A stretch of DNA of 64,000 bases from Quillaja saponaria (lineage: Eukaryota; Streptophyta; Magnoliopsida; Fabales; Quillajaceae). A program made the position numbers and the translations under genes. Each line of letters starts with the position of its first letter. Position 1 is the stretch's first letter. Shown one piece after another: positions 58,687-64,000 of this stretch. The notes below the pieces were generated by a model. The model worked only from the letters and a program-made list of their open reading frames with translations. It had not been told where the DNA came from and made no database searches. The stretch covers positions 10,761,001-10,825,000 of the forward strand of contig CM055605.1 in NCBI GenBank assembly GCA_029379385.1. Direction: 5' to 3'.

Positions 58687-60639
58687 TAACAATGACAATG
58701 AGATGACAAGGATGCATACCAAACATCTTTGTGGAAAGGACAAAGATATGACAAGCTATTAAAATGTTACCCCAAAAAGCAAAACTTTTTTTTTGTTTTG
58801 CTAAAAAAAAAAAGGCAAAGCTCTTAAAATGAGGAACAAAGTGTGGTGTTAAAGGACAAAATATTAAATTTCTTAGCTAAAAATGGTTGATGAGATTTTT
58901 CTTTAGAGTGTTTGTTTCTTATCAAACAAATATTTGGATGAGTCTTAAAATGGTTGGTATTTATTCATGTGGCATATATTTTTCAGATAATTATTTTTAA
59001 ATAATTATTTTTGGATAAAAAATTTGTTAGTGTTTAATTATATGTGTCAAATTATCTAGGAAACGAAAATAGTATTCATTCTCATGTTTGTAAAAAAAAT
59101 TATATTCTTTCACAATACATATATATTTTTTACATTACATATTCTCACAAACAAGTGTAAAATTAGTATAGAAGGGTGAATAAACTTGGCCATGAAGCTA
59201 TTCAAATACAATTATCATTCATAATTTTTTAAAGAAAAAAATTTCATACTAAAAACAAATTGAAAATTACTTTACAATTAAACATCATTACTAAAATTAT
59301 AATATTGATATAAGATCATGTACATACAATTTCCTCATAACATGAGAAGTAAAAGAAAATAATTGTCCCTTGTCACCAACTAGCTATGAACAACAAATTC
59401 GTGCTTGAAAGTAACAGATAAGAAAGCGTGTACAAAAATAACAATTGTATTATGTTTATAAAATAGATGGTATAGCCTCTGAATTAATATTTTTTACAAG
59501 GAAAAGAATAAAATCCTCTGGTTCGATCACCTTGAAACCTTTACTTGATTCGAGGGCTATGTAGCTTGATCCCAAATAATTGATGAATCTCTTTCAAAAC
59601 AACTTTATGGATGGTCGTTGAGAAAGATCTTGTGATCTCTGCAGGCACTGGGCTTGATTACAAGGATTTGTGGCTTGCTTGAATCTTTGTTGTTTGAGAG
59701 AGAAAAGCAAGGGAGTTTTGAGAGCTTTTGTGCCTTGAGTTTTCTATCTCCCTTCCATTGTCTATTTGAACCTAAATATAGGAGAAGGTTATAGTGGAAA
59801 GTTTGAGAATTTAAAGTAATTGTGTTGATTGAAGAGTTTGTCCAATTTAAATGAAATTGGAGGTCATTTAAGATGATGATGAAAATGTTTAATTGCCATT
59901 GATTTGGTGATTGAGGTTGATTGTCAATTTGTGTCTAATTTATCAATTAACTAGTTAGTGTCTAATTTGTCAATTTGTAATTTGACTAATTAGTGTCTAA
60001 TTTGCTAATTTGTAATTTAGCTAATTAACCTTAATTTAATCAATTATTTCAATAGACAAAAACTCCAAAATTTTAGTGCGTACACTAGCAATTCCCCAAT
60101 CTTGAACCTATCATTAGCACTTGATTCTTCAATTTGTATTAATTCTTCAAACATAGTTGGCTTATTATTTCTACACTTTCTAACTTCATTTTCTTTATGT
60201 TTTTCCTTCAACTCATATTCACTTATTCTTCCATTTTAAGTCTCAACTAATTCAATACCTTTCATGCTATTGACTCCACTCATCTCATCATTACAAGGAT
60301 GATTCTCCTTAATGAAAACAAAATCATTGTCTTCCTCCATGTTATCATGAGTATTAATTAGATGCTTCACTCTTATAGCTATTACATAATTACAATAATT
60401 TTTCAGACTTATTTCACCAACATTATACAACTTATTCAAATGATGGTTGGGAATTCTAGAATGAGCAAAAAGAAAGTCATCATACCTTATATTTATGTTT
60501 TTGTTTTGTTCTGTTTTTATGTTTTGGTTTTTGTTTTGTTTTTTTTATTTTTTAAATTCTGAGATTTCATCTTTTGTAGATGCGTATTTTAATTCAAGAA
60601 TATCTATGATGATAAACATGTATATACATGAATTAGGAT
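58687..60639. other. Intergenic DNA, possible retroelement remains
   Basis: 59510-59800 is mixed-composition sequence (GATCACCTTGAAACC, CTTTGTTGTTTGAGAGAG) resembling an LTR or UTR. 59930-60050 holds short repeats of TAGTGTCTAATTTG. 60236-60439 (minus) is a 67-codon frame, HLINTHDNMEEDNDFVF and so on, of unknown origin. No element can be delimited. Confidence 0.3.
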
Positions 60640-60830
60640 TTATCTATGATAGATTTTTAGAGAGACGATGGTTGGTAAAGGGGAGAGAAGGGGATGATGA
60701 GGGTAGGGTTGGGTTAGATACTTTGATTAGTTAATTTTAGCGTTGGGTTAATTCATTATAGACTATATTGCTAACATGGCTTACTTAACCTCATGGCAGT
60801 CATTTATTGGTTTACTACACCAAAACATAT
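60640..60830. mobile_element. Partial copy of the 27.5 kb foldback element
   Basis: GTTGGGTTAGATACTTTGATTAGTTAATTTTAG...CATGGCAGTCATTTATTGGTT matches the right arm at about 28195-28305. The outer end and the left arm are missing. Confidence 0.6.
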
Positions 60831-61097
60831 ACGTATATGACATGTATTTTGTCAAAAAATTAATATAAAAATTATGTCATGTATTTTTTCTAGAAGTATG
60901 TTCTAAAATCTACACATGAGTAACTTTTTAAAAATAGGCTAAAACTATGTTGGACATTTGACTAAGGTGATTATCAGTTTTAACGAAACAAGCTATTATA
61001 CAAGTTGAACGTGATTTTTAGTTCTAAATGCCAAAAATATATTCCAAATAGAAAACCAAATTGTCTCTTTAATCATTAGCCATATATATATTATGGG

Positions 61098-61624
61098 TGT
61101 GCACGGGTCGGTTTGATTTAAATATTAAATTTTTTTAAATCGAAACGAAAAATTAATGTTACCCGAACCAAAAAAATATGACCGATTCGGTTCGATTAAT
61201 AAATTACTTGAAATTTATTAATATTATCTAACTTTAATTTTGTAAAAACTATCTTTATTTATTTTTAATTAGCTATAAATTTATTTTTAAGATTCATCAA
61301 TTATTATTAAATAAAAAAAAAAAAAACTTAATATAACAACAGATTCAACAAAAATAAATTAATCTATAACACAACAATATATTAAAAATAATATATTTAA
61401 ATAAAAATTATTTTATTACATAAATTAATATATATTAATTAATTTTTTAATTCAGTTTAGGTAACTATGGGTAGTTTAACCCATTACCCATAACTGAACC
61501 AAAAAAACAAGTAGTAAAAAAATGTTATCCAAAACCGAACCAAGTCTACAAAGTATCTAAAATGAATCATACCGAATTATCAGTTCGAATCAGTTTTTCA
61601 ATTTTTTCGATTATGATGCATAAC
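61098..61624. mobile_element. Small MITE-like element
   Basis: Ends GGGTGTGCACGGGTCGG and ATGATGCATAACC are imperfectly inverted. The interior has CCGAACCAAA on one side and GGTTCGATT-type motifs on both strands. Common type of AT-rich plant repeat; target duplication not certain. Confidence 0.4.
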
Positions 61625-62478
61625 CTTAATATATATACACTTAGGTTTATATGATTTGAGTCTTTTCTTATAAAAAGGAGCCTAATATTACAATTCAAAT
61701 AATCTTAAAATTTAGCATCCTGCATTTCTCAAATATGGTATCCCTTGTATATATTTTTGGATTCTTCATAAGGTTTTATTTAATATTTTATGGTTCTGAT
61801 TTTTCTTCATATGTTTGGTTCTTCATTCTTTCTAGAGTTTTATTAATTTAGTAGAACATATTGTTTCCAAGCTCCTTTCCTGGTTGTAATATAACAATGA
61901 AAATGGAGAACCCAAGATGTAGTGTATGAGGTCGTATTATCGACAGACTTATCATTATTATTTTTAATTGTAAGTTATTCATTTTAGTGGAGTTTTATGA
62001 AATTGTAATATTGTATTGATTGTTAAATTAAAAATCCTCACTATGATAGAATATATGATAAATCAATAAATATTATCCATGTCTAGGAAATAAAATCTTC
62101 GTATACCAGCTGTTGGCAAACTTTGAGGGATATAGATTTTTATTTTGATTCCAACCTGGCGGGCATCAAGAGAAAGTTAACTATATATATTAAACATTTT
62201 AATTAATTTAATTATGATAATTATTTGTATACTTTTGCATTTGTAATATATGACCCTTGTGAAAAGCCAACATAAAGTGATCAACCGAAGGGATCAATTT
62301 TTTTATTTTTTTTTGTGGGAATACCTATGGGATCATTAACAAATATATTGAGGAGAAAAATCTACTATTTTGAACTAAACAAATTAAATCAACTCAGATT
62401 ATTATTTTTTTTTTCTGTAATATATATTTGACATGATTAACGAGTTTTATTAATGAGCAGAAAGAGAAGAGATTAATT
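61625..62478. other. AT-rich intergenic DNA, nothing identified
   Basis: No frame, terminal repeat or transposon protein is recognised. Confidence 0.4.
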
Positions 62479-62847
62479 ATGGGAAGCAATATAGGAACAA
62501 CAATGGGAGTACTAATTAACATTATGTTAATAATGGGTGGTCTTGAACTACTTATTAGTAGTTCAAGGGCAGCATTATTCCCTGCTTCATTCTTCTTCTT
62601 TCCCAAGCATACTTAGCAGGACTCATTCTATGATGATCTCTTCTTCTCAACTGGAAAGTCTAGGAAAACGAATTGGTTGCAGGAAAAAAGCTTATGATTA
62701 TGCTTTAAACGTTGCATCGAGAAGTTCAAGAAACCAGCATCTCAGTGGAGCAAAGAAGAAGAAAGAGAATTCGATAATCTTTGGCAAATATTGGAAGAAG
62801 AATGTAATCGTAGATTCCCTCTTAATCTTACTCCAAATTATGCATGA
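62479..62847 (+). pseudogene. Possible small gene with two in-frame stops
   Basis: One frame runs 122 codons from ATG 62479 to TGA 62845 and is interrupted only by TAG 62614 and TGA 62695. The N-terminal part (MGSNIGTTMGVLINIMLIMG) looks like a signal peptide or membrane segment. The C-terminal part reads FKKPASQWSKEEEREFDNLW and EEECNRRFPLNLTPNYA, clearly coding-like. It could be a broken small secreted or membrane protein, or real exons with a short intron between the stops (a TTGCAG lies at about 62677-62682). Family not recognised. Confidence 0.35.
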
Positions 62848-63853
62848 CAAAGTTTGAAACAAAGTTGGTTACTGTTTCCGATTTATCTCCTTGATATAGT
62901 AATTAGTCTTACACTATTCTTTGCAATGCAGCAGGAGCAAAGGAAATGGAATTAAGATTTCAAAATATATATAGTACTTTGATACTTTTCATGTTTTTAC
63001 TGGTCTTTTATATTTCATTTCTTGGTAATACATAGTTTCTCTTCTTCAAAATGCAGTTGCAGTGCTATACTATCTAAAATGGTGATTACTAGAATGAAAA
63101 AGAAAACACCTTTTGTTATTTCTGCGATATGTACTAAGCTTATGATTGTAATGTATAAATGATTCTATATAATGATTGTTTGTTGTGTGTTGAGTCTTAC
63201 ATTGAGAGCCCATTTGGAATACGAATTGGGACATCAATTGCTAGTTAAAGAGTCTAATCGATTGATTGGGTGCGTTTGGGTGTCCCTAATCGGAAATAGT
63301 TGAAAACTTTGCCCAATCAATATAAGTATAGTTGTTTAACAACTTGTGGATCATTTTGTTTTAAGTGTAAAATATCATACACACTATAGACATCAAAATT
63401 TTATAATTTTATTATTTGTCTAATTTTGGCTAATTGATACTAAAATATATATTTTATATTGATTAGTCAATTACAATAAGTCAAATAAATAATGATTAGA
63501 CTCAAAATTATAATTTGGCTAAATCATTGTTGATTAGTCAATCATTTGTATAATTGAGTGTTGATTGGAGATAAAATACTTAAGTACTTAGACGTTAATT
63601 GAAAACAAATTGTTATTACTTTAGTGAATGTTGATTGAAAATAAATTGCAATTACGTAGATAATTAAATGTGAATTGGATTATTTTCAATCACCCACAAA
63701 TCAATTTCAGGCAACAATCAATCAACCAGTTGAGTTTTGGGAAAAATATCTTATTGTATTTTAAACAATTTCAACCTATGATATATATACACGCCCAAAG
63801 GATAAATACTGAAATGCCCTATGTAACTAAGTATTTACATCAGACACTCTTCT
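62848..63853. other. Intergenic DNA and probable LTR of the edge Copia element
   Basis: 62860-63660 shows no gene. From about 63850 leftwards on the minus strand, TGTCTGATGTAAATACTTAG follows a purine-rich AGAAGAG tract, as a 3' LTR would after a Copia pol end. Its outer limit is not defined. Confidence 0.35.
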
Positions 63854-64000
63854 TCAAGATTGAGCATAGATATCTCTCATCTTGCAAACAATAGGATGAA
63901 AATCACAGCTACTAAGACCTTTTGTAAAGACATCAACTATTTGGTCCTTAGACCTTAAGAAAGGTATACAAATGAGCCTAGAGCCTAGATTTTCCTTGAT
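63854..64000 (-). mobile_element. Copia RNase H C-terminus, running off the right edge
   Basis: The minus strand reads IKENLGSRLICIPFLRSKDQ, then IVDVFTKGLSSCDFHP and ends MRDIYAQS with a stop at 63854. S-K-D-Q-I-A-D-x-F-T-K-G-L is the conserved end of plant Copia RNase H. The visible part is open, so this copy may be better preserved than the one at 43-48 kb. The rest lies outside the window. Confidence 0.85.

Noticed and set aside
55886..58725. Single 2.8 kb Tourist element with TTTGGTACGCA and GCATACCAAA ends
   Set aside because: The ends match only about ten bases and no TAA/TTA duplication is clear. Kept only as a possibility in the gap note.
1..64000. A novel multi-gene defence, biosynthetic or regulatory system
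   Set aside because: Apart from the ZIFL genes and transposon proteins, no set of adjacent intact genes is present; the remaining open frames are short and unsupported.

Overview
The window looks like nuclear DNA of a flowering plant, probably a eudicot. It is AT-rich, its genes are split into many short GT-AG exons, and most of it is transposon debris of plant types (Copia and Gypsy LTR elements, L1 and RTE LINEs, a SINE, Helitrons, MITEs). I cannot name the species. I see no bacterial, organellar or viral gene system, no CRISPR array, and no convincing tRNA or rRNA gene.

The clear cellular genes are two paralogous transporter genes of the plant ZINC-INDUCED FACILITATOR-LIKE (ZIFL) family, both on the minus strand. 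ZIFL-A (12111 down to the left edge) has 17 exons in frame and loses only its last few codons to the window end. ZIFL-B (39807 to 31789) is complete: 17 exons, 1479 coding bases, 492 residues, every junction in phase. Both carry the N-terminal CPGC motif, the MFS loop motif (D-R-Y-G-R-K), the antiporter-type G-x3-G-P-A-L-G-G motif and the L-P-E-T-L-H motif at the start of the central loop.

The locus has grown by repeated duplication of the 5' end of a ZIFL gene. Exon 1 with its leader occurs five times on the same strand: in A and B, and as three orphans at about 17.5 kb (exons 1 and 2, start codon lost, frameshifted), 23.5 kb (intact exon 1, no further exons) and 49.4-49.9 kb (start lost, exon split by an insertion). 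The 17.5 kb copy comes from a 5.3 kb direct tandem duplication (10228-15545 and 15549-20972). The 49.4 kb copy opens the second unit of a larger tandem duplication (about 39.6-49.37 kb and 49.39-55.03 kb).

Layout: 0-12.1 kb ZIFL-A, whose intron 9 is swollen by a Copia fragment, a Tourist-like MITE and an RTE tail; 10.2-21 kb tandem duplication with MITEs and a Gypsy fragment; 22.7-24.4 kb orphan exon-1 block; 24.7-27 kb decayed L1-type LINE; 27.5-30.6 kb foldback element, an unidentified coding-like fragment, Gypsy and MITE pieces; 31.8-39.8 kb ZIFL-B; 43-48.5 kb a nearly full-length but decayed Copia element with matching target duplications; 48.5-55 kb SINE, orphan exon and two related Helitron-like insertions; 55-64 kb intergenic DNA with a 1.2 kb Mutator-like element, small MITEs, a possible broken small gene and the end of another Copia element.

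No multi-gene pathway is visible beyond the ZIFL cluster. Comparing the duplicated units gives occupied and empty sites for several insertions, so their order can be read.
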